Shown here: positions 35,546 to 46,218 of the stretch, piece after piece
Layout of the letters: every line of letters starts with the position of its first letter
Position numbering within the stretch: the stretch's first letter is position 1
Assembly: GCF_000382065.1 (NCBI RefSeq)
Contig: NZ_KB907500.1
Span: 310,001-374,000, forward strand
Origin: Stenotrophomonas hibiscicola ATCC 19867
GTDB lineage: Bacteria; Pseudomonadota; Gammaproteobacteria; Xanthomonadales; Xanthomonadaceae
Length of the DNA: 64,000 bases
Direction of reading: 5' to 3'
Translations under genes and position numbers: made by a program
Notes under the pieces: model-generated
Told to the model about the DNA's origin: nothing
The model's database searches: none
Seen by the model: only the letters and a program-made list of their open reading frames with translations

Positions 35546-37432
35546 ATGGCCCGCATCCTGCGACTGATCGTGCTCCTGCTGCTGGCCGCCACGCCGCCGG
35601 CGTTCGCGCAGCAGGCCCTGCATCTCGATGCCACTGACAACGGCCTGCTGATCCTCAGCTACCACGACATCCGCGACCGGGTCGCGGCCAAGGGCGATGC
35701 CGATACCTATGCGGTGAGCACGCAGAACTTCGCCGCACACCTGGACTGGCTCGGCGCGCATGGTTATCACCCGGTCTCGCTGTCGCAGGTGATCGATGCC
35801 TCGCAGGGGCGGGCCACGCTGCCGCCCAAGCCTGTGCTGCTGACCTTCGATGACGGCCTGCGCAGCATCTACGACGAGGCCTTCCCATTGCTGCAGGCCT
35901 ACCGCTACCCGGCGCTGGTGGCGGTGATCACCGATTACGTGGACATGGCTCCGGGCCGCACCATCGACTACGGCTACCGCCCGTTCGGCCGCGATGACTT
36001 CGTCACCTGGGCGCAGCTGAAGCAGATGCACGACAGCGGCCTGATCGAAGTGGCCAGCCACACCGACGACCTGCACCACGGAGTGCTTGCCAATCCGCAG
36101 GGCAATTCGACGCCAGCGGTGGTCACCCGCATCTACCGGCCGGCCACGCGCAGCTACGAGAGCGAGGCGCAGTACGAGCAGCGCCTGCGCGCCGATCTCG
36201 GCCGCAGCGTGCAGCGCATCCAGCAGCATCTGGGCGTGCGCCCGCGCGCCATTGTCTGGCCGTACGCCGCCTACAACCAGTTGAGCAACGACATCGCCGA
36301 ACAGCTGGGCATGCCGGTGTCCTTCGATCTGGAAGGCCGCAGCACGCCAGTGACCAGCGACCTGCATGGGCTGGCGCGCTTCCTGGTCAGCGACAACCCG
36401 ACCGTGGAGGGCCTGGCCTACGAGCTGCGCCGCGATGTCGCGCTCGATGGCATCCGTGCCCTGCAGATCGACCTGGATGATGTCTACGACGCAGACCCGG
36501 CGCAGCAGGCACGCAACCTCGATGTGCTGGTCGAGCGGGTCAAACGCATCTCGCCCACCCACGTCTACCTGCAGGCCTTCGCCGATCCCGACGGTAACAA
36601 CACCGCCGATGCACTGTACTTCCCCAACCGGCACATGCCGATGCGTGCGGACCTGTTCAGCCGGGTCGCCTGGCAGCTGAAGTCGCGCGCGGGGGTGAAG
36701 GTCTACGCATGGCTGCCGGTGCTCGGCTTCGAGCTGCCCGAACCCGTGCAGCGCAAGGCACTGGCGATCCGCAACGGCGATCCCGATGGCATGTACCGGC
36801 TGGACTTCACCAATCCGAAGGCCCGCCAGATCATGCTCGACATCTACGAGGACTTGGCGGTCAACTCGTACTTCGAAGGCCTGCTCTTCCATGACGATGG
36901 CTATCTACGCGACACAGAACTGCCGACGCTGGCGGCCGGCGACGATGGCAGCGCTCGCACCCGGGCGCTGATCGACTTCACCCTGGCCCTGCGCGACAGT
37001 GCGCAGCGTTGGCGGCCGAAGCTGGCCACGGTGCGCAACCTGTACGCGGAGCCGGTGCTGCGTCCGCAGAGCGAGGCCTGGTTCGCGCAGCGCCTGGACC
37101 TGTTCAACAAGGCCTACGACCAGACCGCACTGATGGCGATGCCGTGGATGGAAGGCAGCAGGCATCCGGAACGCTGGCTCGACCAGCTGCTGGCCGCGGT
37201 GCGCGCGCACGATCCCCAGTTGCAGCACACCCTGTTCGAACTGCAGACCGTCGATTGGCGCAGCGGGCAACCGATTCCCGCCGAGCGGCTGCGCGCGCAG
37301 ATCCGCCAGCTGCAGGCGCAGGGCGTGCACCACTTCGCCTGGTACCCGGATGACTTCATCGCCGGCCAGCCTTCCACCCATGATGCCCGCGCGGCGATGT
37401 CCGCCGGCAACTTCCCGTACCCGGAGAAGTGA
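35546..37432 (+). CDS. pgaB: Poly-GlcNAc N-deacetylase PgaB
   Basis: A 628-residue two-domain enzyme. The NodB-type deacetylase (residues ~35-270) shows SYHD, LTFDDG (Asp102/103) and SHTDDLHHG (His172, His177), the metal and catalytic sites of PgaB. The C-terminal GH153-like hydrolase domain starts near 300 (IRALQIDLDDVYD) and includes FEGLLFHDDGYL. Partial deacetylation is needed for polymer export. The signal peptide (cleaved near AFA-QQ) has no lipobox Cys, unlike the lipoprotein of E. coli. Confidence 0.93.
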   Translation: MARILRLIVLLLLAATPPAFAQQALHLDATDNGLLILSYHDIRDRVAAKGDADTYAVSTQNFAAHLDWLGAHGYHPVSLSQVIDASQGRATLPPKPVLLTFDDGLRSIYDEAFPLLQAYRYPALVAVITDYVDMAPGRTIDYGYRPFGRDDFVTWAQLKQMHDSGLIEVASHTDDLHHGVLANPQGNSTPAVVTRIYRPATRSYESEAQYEQRLRADLGRSVQRIQQHLGVRPRAIVWPYAAYNQLSNDIAEQLGMPVSFDLEGRSTPVTSDLHGLARFLVSDNPTVEGLAYELRRDVALDGIRALQIDLDDVYDADPAQQARNLDVLVERVKRISPTHVYLQAFADPDGNNTADALYFPNRHMPMRADLFSRVAWQLKSRAGVKVYAWLPVLGFELPEPVQRKALAIRNGDPDGMYRLDFTNPKARQIMLDIYEDLAVNSYFEGLLFHDDGYLRDTELPTLAAGDDGSARTRALIDFTLALRDSAQRWRPKLATVRNLYAEPVLRPQSEAWFAQRLDLFNKAYDQTALMAMPWMEGSRHPERWLDQLLAAVRAHDPQLQHTLFELQTVDWRSGQPIPAERLRAQIRQLQAQGVHHFAWYPDDFIAGQPSTHDARAAMSAGNFPYPEK

Positions 37433-37433
37433 C

Positions 37434-38690
37434 ATGGACATGCATCCGCTGCTGCAGGTCCTGTTCCAGTTCGCCTTCTACTACCCGATGGTGATGGCGT
37501 TCTTCTGGATGTCGGGCGGCCTGTATTACTACTTCCGGCGCGAACGCCATTCGCGCCCACGCAACGACCCGCCGCTGATGGTCGATCCACCGTTCGCGAG
37601 CCTGTTGATTCCCTGCCACAACGAGTCCGCGAACCTCGACGACACGCTCGGCGCGGCGCTGGCACAGCGCTATCCGGCCGACTACGAGGTGATCGCCATC
37701 GACGATGGCAGCAGTGATGACACCGGCGCCCGGCTCGACGTGCTGGCGGCGAAGCATCCGCGGCTGCGCGTGCTGCACCTTGACCGCAACCTCGGCAAGG
37801 CCAACGCGCTGCGCATGGGTGCGCTGGCGGCCCGCTCGGAGTACCTGGTGTGCATCGATGGCGATGCCATGCTGGAGGAACACGCCCTGCACTGGATGGT
37901 CTGGCACCTGGTCAGCGGCAACCGCGTCGGTGCGGTCACCGGCAACCCGCGCATCCGCAACCGTTCCACCCTGCTTGGACGCCTGCAGGTGGCCGAATTC
38001 TCCTCGATCATCGGCATGATCAAGCGCGCGCAGCGCGTGTACGGGCGCATCTTCACCATCTCCGGAGTGATCGCAGGCTTTCGCCGCACCGCCCTGCACC
38101 AGGTCGGCTGGTGGTCGGACGACATGGTGACCGAGGACATCGACATCAGCTGGCGCCTGCAGCGGGCGCATTGGGACATCCGCTACGAACCCAACGCGCT
38201 GTGCTTCATCCTGATGCCGGAAACGCTGAAGGGCCTGTGGCGGCAACGGCTGCGCTGGGCGCAGGGTGGCGTGGAAGTGATGCTGCGGCATGCGCGTTCA
38301 CTGCTGCACTGGAAGGAGCGGCGCATGTGGGGCGTACTGCTGGAGTACGTGCTGAGCGTTATCTGGGCCTACACCATGTTGTTCATCGTGGTGCTGTGGG
38401 TGCTGGGCAAGCTCATCGACATGCCGCCGCAGCTGTACATCGCCAGCCTGCTGCCGCAATGGCATGGCGTGATCCTGGCCCTGGTCTGCCTGATGCAGTT
38501 CGCCAGCAGCCTGATCATCGACCGTCGTTACGAAACACAGATTGGACGCAACTACTTCTGGGTCATCTGGTACCCGATGGCGTACTGGCTGATCAGTCTT
38601 TCCACCACCCTGGTGGCGTTGCCGAAGACCCTGCTGCGCCGTCGCAGCAAGCGCGCCACCTGGACCAGTCCCGATCGGGGGATCCGATGA
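37434..38690 (+). CDS. pgaC: Poly-beta-1,6-GlcNAc synthase PgaC
   Basis: A 418-residue GT2 glycosyltransferase that polymerises GlcNAc from UDP-GlcNAc. Catalytic motifs are IDDGSSDD, CIDGDAML, TEDIDISWRL and QRLRWAQGG (the QxxRW motif), flanked by N- and C-terminal membrane helices. It functions with PgaD under c-di-GMP activation. It starts 1 nt after the pgaB stop and overlaps pgaD by 4 nt. Confidence 0.95.
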   Translation: MDMHPLLQVLFQFAFYYPMVMAFFWMSGGLYYYFRRERHSRPRNDPPLMVDPPFASLLIPCHNESANLDDTLGAALAQRYPADYEVIAIDDGSSDDTGARLDVLAAKHPRLRVLHLDRNLGKANALRMGALAARSEYLVCIDGDAMLEEHALHWMVWHLVSGNRVGAVTGNPRIRNRSTLLGRLQVAEFSSIIGMIKRAQRVYGRIFTISGVIAGFRRTALHQVGWWSDDMVTEDIDISWRLQRAHWDIRYEPNALCFILMPETLKGLWRQRLRWAQGGVEVMLRHARSLLHWKERRMWGVLLEYVLSVIWAYTMLFIVVLWVLGKLIDMPPQLYIASLLPQWHGVILALVCLMQFASSLIIDRRYETQIGRNYFWVIWYPMAYWLISLSTTLVALPKTLLRRRSKRATWTSPDRGIR

Positions 38691-39157
38691 ACGCACAACG
38701 CCCGTCCAACCGCTTCGACTCGCGGATGATCCGCAAGCCGCATCGCCAACCACGCTTCCAGCGCACCGCCTGGGGCTTCGTCACCCTCGCGTTCTGGGGG
38801 TTCTACTTCTACCTGTGGGCACCGTTGGTGACCCTGTTCTCGTGGCTGATCGGCGGCCAGCTGGCCTGGCAGCAGCTGTACGAACGGCAAAGCCACTTCG
38901 ACCCCTATGTGCTGGTGGCACTGCCGCTGATGCTGCTGTGTGCCAGCGTGCTGCTGATCGGCTGGGCCGAGTACAACCGCGCGCGCTTCCGTGGCCACGA
39001 GCGACGCCTGCCGCGACCACTGGCCAGCCTCAATGAAGTCGCGGCCGATCTGGGTGCCAGCACCGGCCTTGCCGAGCGCCTGCTGGGCTGCAAGGCCGCC
39101 ACGCTGCACATGGACGATCACGCGCGGCCGATCGGTATCCGCCGCGAGGTGGTGTGA
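38687..39157 (+). CDS. pgaD: Poly-GlcNAc synthase accessory protein PgaD
   Basis: A 156-residue protein with two membrane helices (WGFVTLAFWGFYFYLWAPLVTL and YVLVALPLMLLCASVLLIGWAEYNR) and a short cytoplasmic tail, the standard PgaD form. PgaC and PgaD together form the c-di-GMP receptor that controls polymer synthesis. Sequence conservation in this family is low. The call rests on size, topology and operon position. Confidence 0.85.
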   Translation: MNAQRPSNRFDSRMIRKPHRQPRFQRTAWGFVTLAFWGFYFYLWAPLVTLFSWLIGGQLAWQQLYERQSHFDPYVLVALPLMLLCASVLLIGWAEYNRARFRGHERRLPRPLASLNEVAADLGASTGLAERLLGCKAATLHMDDHARPIGIRREVV

Positions 39158-39164
39158 CGCCCCG

Positions 39165-39297
39165 GTAGTCGCCGACCCGGGTCGGCGCTTGCTTTGGTAG
39201 CTGCCGATCCTGGTCGGCGCTTGGGCCTGGTGGGCGCCGACCTTGGTCGGCACCGGGGTCTACCGCGAAGTGCATCCGCGCATCGCGTGGATCTACT
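39165..39297. repeat. Cluster of four SMAG-type units
   Basis: GTAGTCGCCGACCCGGGTCG (39165), GTAGCTGCCGATCCTGGTCG (39197), a related CGCCGACCTTGGTCGGCACC unit (~39235) and an inverse GATCCACGC-class unit ending CTAC at 39296 fill the gap between pgaD and proA. The last one contributes the proA stop codon. Confidence 0.8.
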
Positions 39298-40540
39298 TGC
39301 GCGTCTGCCCTTCGCCGCGCACGACAAATCGTTCGACGGTGAGTGCTTCCAGGCCCATTGGGCCGTACGCATGCAGGCGCGTGGTGGAAATGCCGATCTC
39401 GCTGCCCAGGCCCAGCTGGCCACCGTCGGAGAAGCGCGACGAGGCATTGACCATCACTACCGCCGAGCGCAGCGCGGTGACGAAGCGCTCGGCATGGCCG
39501 GCGTCTTCGGTGGCGATCACTTCGGTATGGTCGGAGGTATAGGCACGGATGTGCGCGATGGCCGCCTCGAGGTCATCAACCACGCGCACGGCCAGCACCA
39601 GGTCGAGGAACTCGGCAGCGTAGTCGTCTTCGCTGGCGGCGGTGCTGCCCGGCAGCAGCGGCTGCGCGTTCGTGTCGGCGCGCAGCTCCACGCCACGCTC
39701 ACCGAGCGCCTGCGCCACGCGCGGCAGGAAGGCTTCGGCCACATCACGATGCACCAGCAGGGTTTCCAGCGAGTTGCAGGCCGACGGACGGCTGCACTTG
39801 CCGTCCACCAGAAGGTCGATGGCTTTGCCGAGGTCGGCGCTGGCATCCACGAACAGGTGGCAGACACCCTTGTAGTGCTTGATCACCGGCACCCGCGCAT
39901 GCTCGGCAACGAAGCGGATCAGGCCTTCGCCGCCGCGCGGAATCGCCAGATCGATCAGTTCATGCAGCTGCAGCAGTTCCAGCATTGCTTCGCGGCGCAG
40001 GTCGGTCAGCACGGTCACTGCCGCCGCCGGTACGCCATTGGCCTGCAGGGCGCCGGCCAGCGCCTGGGCGATGGCGGTGTTGGAGTGGATCGCTTCGGAA
40101 CCACCGCGCAGGATCACGCCATTGCCGGCCTTCAGGCACAGCGCGGCCGCTTCGGCGGTCACGTTCGGGCGCGCCTCGTAGATCATCGCGATCACGCCCA
40201 GCGGCACGCGCACCTTCTGCACGCGGATGCCGTTTGGACGCACATCGTCGCGGGTGATCTGGCCGACGGGATCGGGCAGCGCGGCGACCTCTCGCACGGC
40301 TTCGGCCATCGCGAACAGGCGTGCCGGGTCCAGCGCCAGGCGGTCGAGCATGGCACTGCCAATGCCTTTCTCGCGCGCAGCGGCAAGGTCGCGCGCATTA
40401 CCGGCCAGGATCAGCCCGGCATTCACTTCCAGTGCCTGGGCCATCGCCAGCAGCAGCGTGCGGCGCGTCGCACTGTCGAGGCCGGCAACGGTCTGGGCCG
40501 CGTCACGGCAGGCACGCGCCTGCGCTTCGATGTCGCTCAT
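39293..40540 (-). CDS. proA: Gamma-glutamyl phosphate reductase ProA
   Basis: A 415-residue NADPH-dependent reductase, second step of proline synthesis. The active-site region [18 protein letters not shown] (~248-264), [28 protein letters not shown] and the C-terminal [25 protein letters not shown] are all present. The ATG at 40540 has AAGGA 7 nt upstream; an ATG eight codons earlier overlaps proB. The TAG stop lies in the GTAG head of a SMAG-type repeat. Confidence 0.96.
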   Translation of the reverse strand: MSDIEAQARACRDAAQTVAGLDSATRRTLLLAMAQALEVNAGLILAGNARDLAAAREKGIGSAMLDRLALDPARLFAMAEAVREVAALPDPVGQITRDDVRPNGIRVQKVRVPLGVIAMIYEARPNVTAEAAALCLKAGNGVILRGGSEAIHSNTAIAQALAGALQANGVPAAAVTVLTDLRREAMLELLQLHELIDLAIPRGGEGLIRFVAEHARVPVIKHYKGVCHLFVDASADLGKAIDLLVDGKCSRPSACNSLETLLVHRDVAEAFLPRVAQALGERGVELRADTNAQPLLPGSTAASEDDYAAEFLDLVLAVRVVDDLEAAIAHIRAYTSDHTEVIATEDAGHAERFVTALRSAVVMVNASSRFSDGGQLGLGSEIGISTTRLHAYGPMGLEALTVERFVVRGEGQTRK

Positions 40541-40560
40541 CGGCGAGTCCTTCAATCCGG

Positions 40561-41718
40561 TCATGGCAGCACCAGGTCGTCTCGATGGACGACGCTACCG
40601 CCGTAGTTGTAGCCCAGCACGGCCTCGATGTCGCGCGAATGGCGGCCGGCGATCCGGCGCACATCATCGGCCGCGTACTGGCTGACTCCGCGCGCCACGC
40701 AGACGCGGCCCTGTGGCGCGTTCCAGCACACCTGCACCATGTCGCCACGGCGGAACATGCCCTCCGCGCCGGTGATGCCGCCGGGCAGCAGCGAGGCGCC
40801 CTTCTCGCGCATCGCCTGCGCCGCGCCGGCATCGATCACGATCGCACCCTCGACCAGCGGCGCGTGCCGCAGCCAGTGCTTGCGTGCCGCCTCGCGGCTG
40901 CGCGCAGCGTGAATGCGGGTGCCGAACAGGCGGTCCTGCGCCAGCGCGCGCACCACGTCACCGCTGCGGCCGTTGAACAGATAGGTTTCGATGCCAAGGC
41001 GCCCGGCCTTCGCCGCCGCCTCCAGCTTGGTCCGCATGCCGCCGGTACCAGCCCGTGAGCCGGCGCCACCGGCCATCGCCAGCACCTCGTCACTCAATTC
41101 CGGTACGTCGTGCAACGGCCGCGCGTCGGCCACGGTGCGCGGGTCGGCGCTGTACAGGCCGTCGATATCGGTGGCGATGAACAGTGCATCGGCATCGACC
41201 AGCGCCGCCACCGTCGCCGCCAGGTTGTCGTTGTCGCCAAGCTTGAGCTCGTCCACCGACACGGTGTCGTTCTCGTTGACCACCGGCAATGCTCCCAGCC
41301 GCAGCAGTTCGTTGAGCGTAGCGCGTGCGTTGAGGTAGCGGCGGCGGTTGCGCAGGTCGTCATGGGTCAGCAACACCTGCGCCACCGGACGCTCGAAGAA
41401 GCGCTGCCAGAGCCCGATCAGTTGGGCCTGGCCGAGCGCGGCCAGCGCCTGGCGCGCCGCCATCGCCGCACCGGGCTCATCGGCCCGCGGCAGGATCGCG
41501 CGCCCGGCCGCAACCGCACCGGACGACACGATCACCACCTCACGTCCGGCCAGTACATTGGCAGAAACGAACTGTGCCAGGCCCAGCGCGTGGCGGGGCG
41601 ACAGGCCGCCGCCATCGGCGGCGAGCAGGCTGCTGCCCACTTTCAGCACCGCACGCCGCCACGGCGGCAGCGCCTGTTCCGGGAACGGCGAAGCGACGTG
41701 GCTGGCATGCAGAGTCAT
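40561..41718 (-). CDS. proB: Glutamate 5-kinase ProB
   Basis: A 385-residue kinase with an N-terminal amino-acid-kinase domain ([44 protein letters not shown]) and a C-terminal PUA domain from ~300 ([25 protein letters not shown]). It catalyses the first step of proline synthesis and is usually inhibited by proline. It lies downstream of argH in the supraoperon, so proline and arginine synthesis share transcription. Confidence 0.96.
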   Translation of the reverse strand: MTLHASHVASPFPEQALPPWRRAVLKVGSSLLAADGGGLSPRHALGLAQFVSANVLAGREVVIVSSGAVAAGRAILPRADEPGAAMAARQALAALGQAQLIGLWQRFFERPVAQVLLTHDDLRNRRRYLNARATLNELLRLGALPVVNENDTVSVDELKLGDNDNLAATVAALVDADALFIATDIDGLYSADPRTVADARPLHDVPELSDEVLAMAGGAGSRAGTGGMRTKLEAAAKAGRLGIETYLFNGRSGDVVRALAQDRLFGTRIHAARSREAARKHWLRHAPLVEGAIVIDAGAAQAMREKGASLLPGGITGAEGMFRRGDMVQVCWNAPQGRVCVARGVSQYAADDVRRIAGRHSRDIEAVLGYNYGGSVVHRDDLVLP

Positions 41719-41729
41719 CAGTCAGGGCC

Positions 41730-41993
41730 TCAGCGGGTGTTCCATTCGTGCACGGTCAGGTCGGAGGCATGCATCGTCACCAGCGGATCGGTGGCGACGA
41801 TGGCCTGCGCCTGCGCCAGGCTGTCCACGTTGCACAGCACATAGGCGCCACCACTGCCGTCGGCGAAACCACCAGTCAGCTGCAGCTTGCCCTGCGCCTG
41901 CAACGCATCGAGGAAATCGCGGTGCGGCTGCACCGCTGCATCGTTGAAGTCCGGCCGGCGCATCGCCATCACCAGGTAGACAGTGCCCGCCAT
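41730..41993 (-). CDS. YciI-family protein in the arg-pro operon
   Basis: An 87-residue YciI-like protein: VYLVMAMRRPDFNDAAVQPH with a conserved His, then VDSLAQAQAIVATDPLV. It overlaps the argH stop by 3 nt and lies 11 nt before proB, so it is a genuine operon member. The function is unknown. It is a second, distinct YciI paralogue in the window (the other is next to bolA). Confidence 0.88.
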   Translation of the reverse strand: MAGTVYLVMAMRRPDFNDAAVQPHRDFLDALQAQGKLQLTGGFADGSGGAYVLCNVDSLAQAQAIVATDPLVTMHASDLTVHEWNTR

Positions 41994-43288
41994 CAGGACA
42001 GCGCCTGCCAGCGCGCGCGCAGTTCGTCCAGGCGCAGGTCGGCGGCCGAACCCGGCGACACGCGCGCGGCGAGGCTGCCTTCCGGGGTACGCCCCTGCCC
42101 TGCACTGTCGGCACCGGCAGCTGCGGCCTTGTAGGCCTCACGGAACGGCACGCCGGCCACGGCCGCTTCCACCGCCACGTCGGTGGCATACATGCCCGAA
42201 TCGATGGCCGCACGCAGCTTGTCGTCACGCCATTCCAGATTGGCCAGCAGCGCCGGCAGCAGTTCCAGCGCGGCCAGGCCACGGCCGAAGCCGTGGAAGA
42301 TGGCCCCCTTGGACGACTGCAGGTCGCGATGGTAGCCGGACGGCAGCGACAGCAGCTGCTCGATCTCGGTGCGCGCGGCGGCGACGCTGGCGTGGGTGGC
42401 ACGCATCAGCTCGATCACATCCGGATTGCGCTTGTTGGGCATGATCGAACTGCCGGTGGTGTACTGCGCCGGCAGCGCGACGAAGCCGAACTCGGCGCTG
42501 GTGAACAGTGACAGGTCCCAGGCAATGCGGCGCAGGTCCAGCGTGGCGCCACCGAGCGCTTCCAGTGCAGCCAGCTCGAACTTGCCACGCGACAGCTGCG
42601 CATAGATCGGCGAGATCTGCATGCGCGCGAAGCCGAGCGCCGCCGTGGTGTGCTCGCGGTCCAGCGGCAGGTTCACGCCGTAGCCGGCAGCGGTACCCAA
42701 CGGATTGGCGTCGACCAGCGCATGGGTATCGCGGGCGCGGATGGCGTTGTCGATGAAGGCCTCGGCCCAGCCCGCCCACCACATGCCGGCCGAGGACACT
42801 ACGGCGCGCTGGATGTGGGTGTAGCCGGGAATCGGCAGGTTCTTCTCGGCCTGTGCGCGGTCCAGCGCAACCTTGGCCGCTTCGGCGCTGAGCTGTGCCA
42901 CGCGCTGCAGCTTCTCCTTCAGCCAGAGGCGGGTGGCGACCAGGATCTGGTCGTTGCGGCTGCGGCCGGTGTGGATCTTGCGGCCGGCATCGCCGAGGCG
43001 TTCGGTCAGGCGCGCTTCGATCGCCGAGTGGCCATCCTCATACTGGGTATCGAGCACGAAGCGGCCTTCGCGGAAATCCTGCGCCAGGATCTCCAGTTCG
43101 CGCAGCAGGCCGTCCAGCTCGTCGGCACTGAGGATGGCGATGTGCTGCAGGCCTTGTGCATGTGCGGCGCTGGCAGCGATGTCATGCAGGAAGAACTCGC
43201 GGTCGAGGATCACGTCGTCGCCGGCGAGGAAGGTCTGGATCTGGGCGTCGACGGCGACGCCGGGCTTCTGCCAAAGAAGGTCTGCCAT
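41993..43288 (-). CDS. argH: Argininosuccinate lyase
   Basis: A 431-residue fumarase-superfamily enzyme making arginine and fumarate from argininosuccinate. The superfamily signature [11 protein letters not shown] is present, with the catalytic stretches HTGRSRNDQ and [10 protein letters not shown]. The start at 43288 ([10 protein letters not shown]) gives normal length. It follows argC by 20 nt. Confidence 0.96.
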   Translation of the reverse strand: MADLLWQKPGVAVDAQIQTFLAGDDVILDREFFLHDIAASAAHAQGLQHIAILSADELDGLLRELEILAQDFREGRFVLDTQYEDGHSAIEARLTERLGDAGRKIHTGRSRNDQILVATRLWLKEKLQRVAQLSAEAAKVALDRAQAEKNLPIPGYTHIQRAVVSSAGMWWAGWAEAFIDNAIRARDTHALVDANPLGTAAGYGVNLPLDREHTTAALGFARMQISPIYAQLSRGKFELAALEALGGATLDLRRIAWDLSLFTSAEFGFVALPAQYTTGSSIMPNKRNPDVIELMRATHASVAAARTEIEQLLSLPSGYHRDLQSSKGAIFHGFGRGLAALELLPALLANLEWRDDKLRAAIDSGMYATDVAVEAAVAGVPFREAYKAAAAGADSAGQGRTPEGSLAARVSPGSAADLRLDELRARWQALS

Positions 43289-43308
43289 GGGGGCTCCGGA
43301 ATGCGTAT

Positions 43309-44262
43309 TCAGTGCGGGATCGACGTCAGTTCGTCGATGCCAAGCGCGAGGTTGAGGTTCTGCATGGCCTGGGTGGCCGCGCCCTTCAGCAGGTTGTCCA
43401 GGGTCGCCACCACCACGACCCGCTTGCCGCCCGGGGCCAGGGTGAAGCCACCGACCTGGGCACCGTGGCGACCGGCAATGCGGCTGACCCACGGCGCTTC
43501 ATCCACCACGTCGATCAGGGGTTCGCCGGCATAGGCCTGCTGGAAGCGCTCGACGATCTGCTCGCGGGTCTGCACCCGGTTCAGCCAAAGATTGGCGGTG
43601 AGCGTGATGCCACGGAAATGCGGCGCGACGTGCGGCATGAATTCGACCGCCACGCCCAGCTGCACGGACACTTCGCGCTCGTGCACGTGGTTGGTCAGCG
43701 CGTAGGGCATCAGGTTGTCGGCCAGCAGTTCGACGTTGTTCTTGTCCGACGGCGTGGTACCGGCACCGGAGTAGCCGGAGACACCGAAGCACTGCGGCGG
43801 ACCGGCCAGCAGGTCCAGCAGCGGATGCACCGCCAGCTGCATGGCGGTGGCATAACAGCCCGGGTTGCTGATGTGCTTCTGGCCGTTGTAGCGGCCACGG
43901 GTCAGCTCCGGCAGGCCGTAATACCAGCTGTTGTCGAAGCGGTAGTCGGCCGAGAGGTCGACGATGACGGTGTCCGCCTTCTCCGCCTCCAGCGCGGCCA
44001 CGAACGGCGCGGCCAGGCCGTTGGGCAGGGCCAGGATCACCGCATCCACGCCCTTGGCCGCCACCGCGTCGGCGTCCAGGTTCTCGTACTGCAGATCGCC
44101 CTGGAATTCCGGGTGATGGTCGGACAGGCGCTGCCCGGCGCGCTCGCGCGAGGAGACGAAAGCCAGTTCCAGCCGCGGATGGGCGGCCACCAGCTTGATC
44201 AGCTCGGCGCCGGTATGGCCGCGGGCACCGACGATGCCAAGGGTAAAGGTCGAATCGTTCAT
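43309..44262 (-). CDS. argC: N-acetyl-gamma-glutamyl-phosphate reductase
   Basis: A 317-residue NADPH-dependent reductase. The nucleotide-binding start is [14 protein letters not shown] and the catalytic Cys136 lies in [27 protein letters not shown] and NHVHEREV follow. The ATG at 44262 overlaps the GNAT gene stop (ATGA). Confidence 0.95.
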   Translation of the reverse strand: MNDSTFTLGIVGARGHTGAELIKLVAAHPRLELAFVSSRERAGQRLSDHHPEFQGDLQYENLDADAVAAKGVDAVILALPNGLAAPFVAALEAEKADTVIVDLSADYRFDNSWYYGLPELTRGRYNGQKHISNPGCYATAMQLAVHPLLDLLAGPPQCFGVSGYSGAGTTPSDKNNVELLADNLMPYALTNHVHEREVSVQLGVAVEFMPHVAPHFRGITLTANLWLNRVQTREQIVERFQQAYAGEPLIDVVDEAPWVSRIAGRHGAQVGGFTLAPGGKRVVVVATLDNLLKGAATQAMQNLNLALGIDELTSIPH

Positions 44263-44861
44263 GCGTGGCTGTCCAGGCGGTACTGCAGGTGGCGCTTCAC
44301 GCCCTGCCATTCCGCATCGATGATGGAGAAGATGACGGTATCGCGCGGCGTGCCATCGGCATGCCGCTTGTGGTTGCGCAGCACGCCATCCTGCTTGGCG
44401 CCCAAGCGCGCGATGGCGGTGCGCGAGGTGACGTTGAACCAGCTGGTTTCCAGTACCACGCTGATGCAGCCCATGGCCTCGAAGGCGTGCTGCAGCAGCA
44501 ACAGCTTGGCTTCGGTGTTGGCGCCGGTGCGCTGCACGCGCGGCGTGTACCAGGTGTAGCCGAGGCTGAGCCTGGGCACGCTGGCATCCATGTCGTAGAA
44601 GCGCGTGCTGCCGATGATGTCACCCGCCGCATCACGGATCACGAACGGCAGCACCTTGCCTTCGCTCTGCGCCTGCAACGCGGCCCGCACATAGGCCTCG
44701 GCCTGTTCCGGCGATGGCACCTGGGTGTACCAGAGCTGGTCCAGGCCGCTGCCTTCAAGCGCATCGCGCAGGCCGGGCACGTGCTCCATCTGCAGCGGCT
44801 GCAGGGTTACGTGCTGGCCGCGCAGGGTAGGAACCGTGTTCCAAGCATCGAGGTTGCTCAT
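44259..44861 (-). CDS. GNAT-family N-acetyltransferase
   Basis: A 200-residue RimJ/RimL-type acetyltransferase: [19 protein letters not shown] at the start, then [39 protein letters not shown] and [18 protein letters not shown]. It sits in the arginine operon between argAB and argC, with a 4-nt overlap on one side and a 3-nt gap on the other. The substrate is unknown. NAGS activity is already present in the upstream fusion protein, so a separate role is likely. Confidence 0.9.
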   Translation of the reverse strand: MSNLDAWNTVPTLRGQHVTLQPLQMEHVPGLRDALEGSGLDQLWYTQVPSPEQAEAYVRAALQAQSEGKVLPFVIRDAAGDIIGSTRFYDMDASVPRLSLGYTWYTPRVQRTGANTEAKLLLLQHAFEAMGCISVVLETSWFNVTSRTAIARLGAKQDGVLRNHKRHADGTPRDTVIFSIIDAEWQGVKRHLQYRLDSHA

Positions 44862-44864
44862 TGC

Positions 44865-46193
44865 TCAGCCCTGCAGGCTCGGGGTGCGCTGCGCGCAATG
44901 ATCGACATAGGTCTTGATCCGGTCGATGCCATCGGCACCGAACCAGAATACCTTCCACTGATCCTGCTTGTAGCAGCCATCGGACTCGGCGTAGTAGAAG
45001 TGATTGATCGGGTTGCCATGGCGCGAGCGCCAGAACAGCTGCGGCGTTTCTTCCAGCATCACGTTCCAGACCGCACGGCCGAGGCCTTCGCCCTGTGCGT
45101 CGTCGAGCACGGCGAACTTGTCCAGGTACACGCCTTCGGCCTCGTCGGTGAGGATGACCGCGGTGCGGTAGTTCTCGCTGACGTAGGCGCGCAGCAGCCT
45201 GGTCTTCTGGAAATAGTCCGGCACCAGGGTGCGGCCGAAGCTGGATTCGATCAGGCCCTTCAGGCGCGGCAGGTCCAGTTCGTTCCAGGCGGTGGCGCGC
45301 AGCACTTTTTCGCCCTTGCGCACCAGCGTGCCCGAGCCCTTGTGGGTGAACAGTTCCTTGGCCAGGTCGGCCGGGCGGGTGATCGACACCGACGATTCCA
45401 GCGGCAGGCGATCGAGCAGATCCTTGATCTGTTCGATCTTCACCTTCATGCCGCCGTGGATCCACGGCTGCGCGATCAGGTGGTCGTACTCGGTGGACAG
45501 GTTGATCGAATCGATCACGTTGCCCGCCTCGTCCAGCAGGCCGCCGGTGCCGGTCAGGAAGATGATCTTGTACGGCTGCAGTTCCTGCACCAGCTCGTTG
45601 GCGGCGAAGTCGGCGTTGACGTTGAGGATCTGGCCACCGGCGGTTTCACCCAGGCTGGTGATGACCGGGATCGAGCCCGCACGCAGGCTGGCCTCGATCG
45701 GCGCCAGGTTGACCTTCTTCACCTCGCCGACCAGGCCGTAGGTATCCACGTCCAGGTACTCGGCCTCGAACACGCCACCGGTGATCGAGGTGGCGCGCGC
45801 GCCGTTCTGCTGCAGCGCCTCGACCAGGCGCAGGTTGGACTGCTGGAACACCCGGCGCACGATCGCCAGTGCTTCCGGCGAAGTCACGCGCAGGCCGTTC
45901 ACGGTCTGCTTGTCGATGCCGGCCGCCGACAGCTCGGCATCCAGCTGCGGGCCGGCGCCGTGCAGCACGATCGGGGTCAGCCCGACTTCCTGCAGGAACG
46001 ACAGCGAAGAGGTCAGCGCGTCGAGATCGTCGCGCAGCACCGCGCCGCCGACCTTGACCACGGCGAAGCGCTTGGCATCCAGCTGCGAAAAGCGCTTGAG
46101 GTACTGGCTGATCTCCTTCGCGCTGGCCATGCTGGAAAGCAGGCGCACGATGGTCTGGCGGGTCTGGCGGTGGGGCTGGAGGGCAGGAGACAT
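44865..46193 (-). CDS. argB: Bifunctional N-acetylglutamate synthase/kinase
   Basis: A 442-residue fusion. Residues ~30-285 form an amino-acid-kinase domain ([62 protein letters not shown]). Residues ~290-435 form a GNAT domain ([45 protein letters not shown]). Such NAGS/K enzymes are known from Xanthomonas and Maricaulis and carry out the first two steps of arginine synthesis. Confidence 0.94.
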   Translation of the reverse strand: MSPALQPHRQTRQTIVRLLSSMASAKEISQYLKRFSQLDAKRFAVVKVGGAVLRDDLDALTSSLSFLQEVGLTPIVLHGAGPQLDAELSAAGIDKQTVNGLRVTSPEALAIVRRVFQQSNLRLVEALQQNGARATSITGGVFEAEYLDVDTYGLVGEVKKVNLAPIEASLRAGSIPVITSLGETAGGQILNVNADFAANELVQELQPYKIIFLTGTGGLLDEAGNVIDSINLSTEYDHLIAQPWIHGGMKVKIEQIKDLLDRLPLESSVSITRPADLAKELFTHKGSGTLVRKGEKVLRATAWNELDLPRLKGLIESSFGRTLVPDYFQKTRLLRAYVSENYRTAVILTDEAEGVYLDKFAVLDDAQGEGLGRAVWNVMLEETPQLFWRSRHGNPINHFYYAESDGCYKQDQWKVFWFGADGIDRIKTYVDHCAQRTPSLQG

Positions 46194-46218
46194 TTAGGTT
46201 TCGTCGGAAAGGGAAGAA

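Noticed and set aside
39165..39297. A CRISPR array in the repeat cluster after pgaD
   Set aside because: The units are imperfect GTAG palindromes with irregular spacing and no constant-length spacers, and no cas genes are near.
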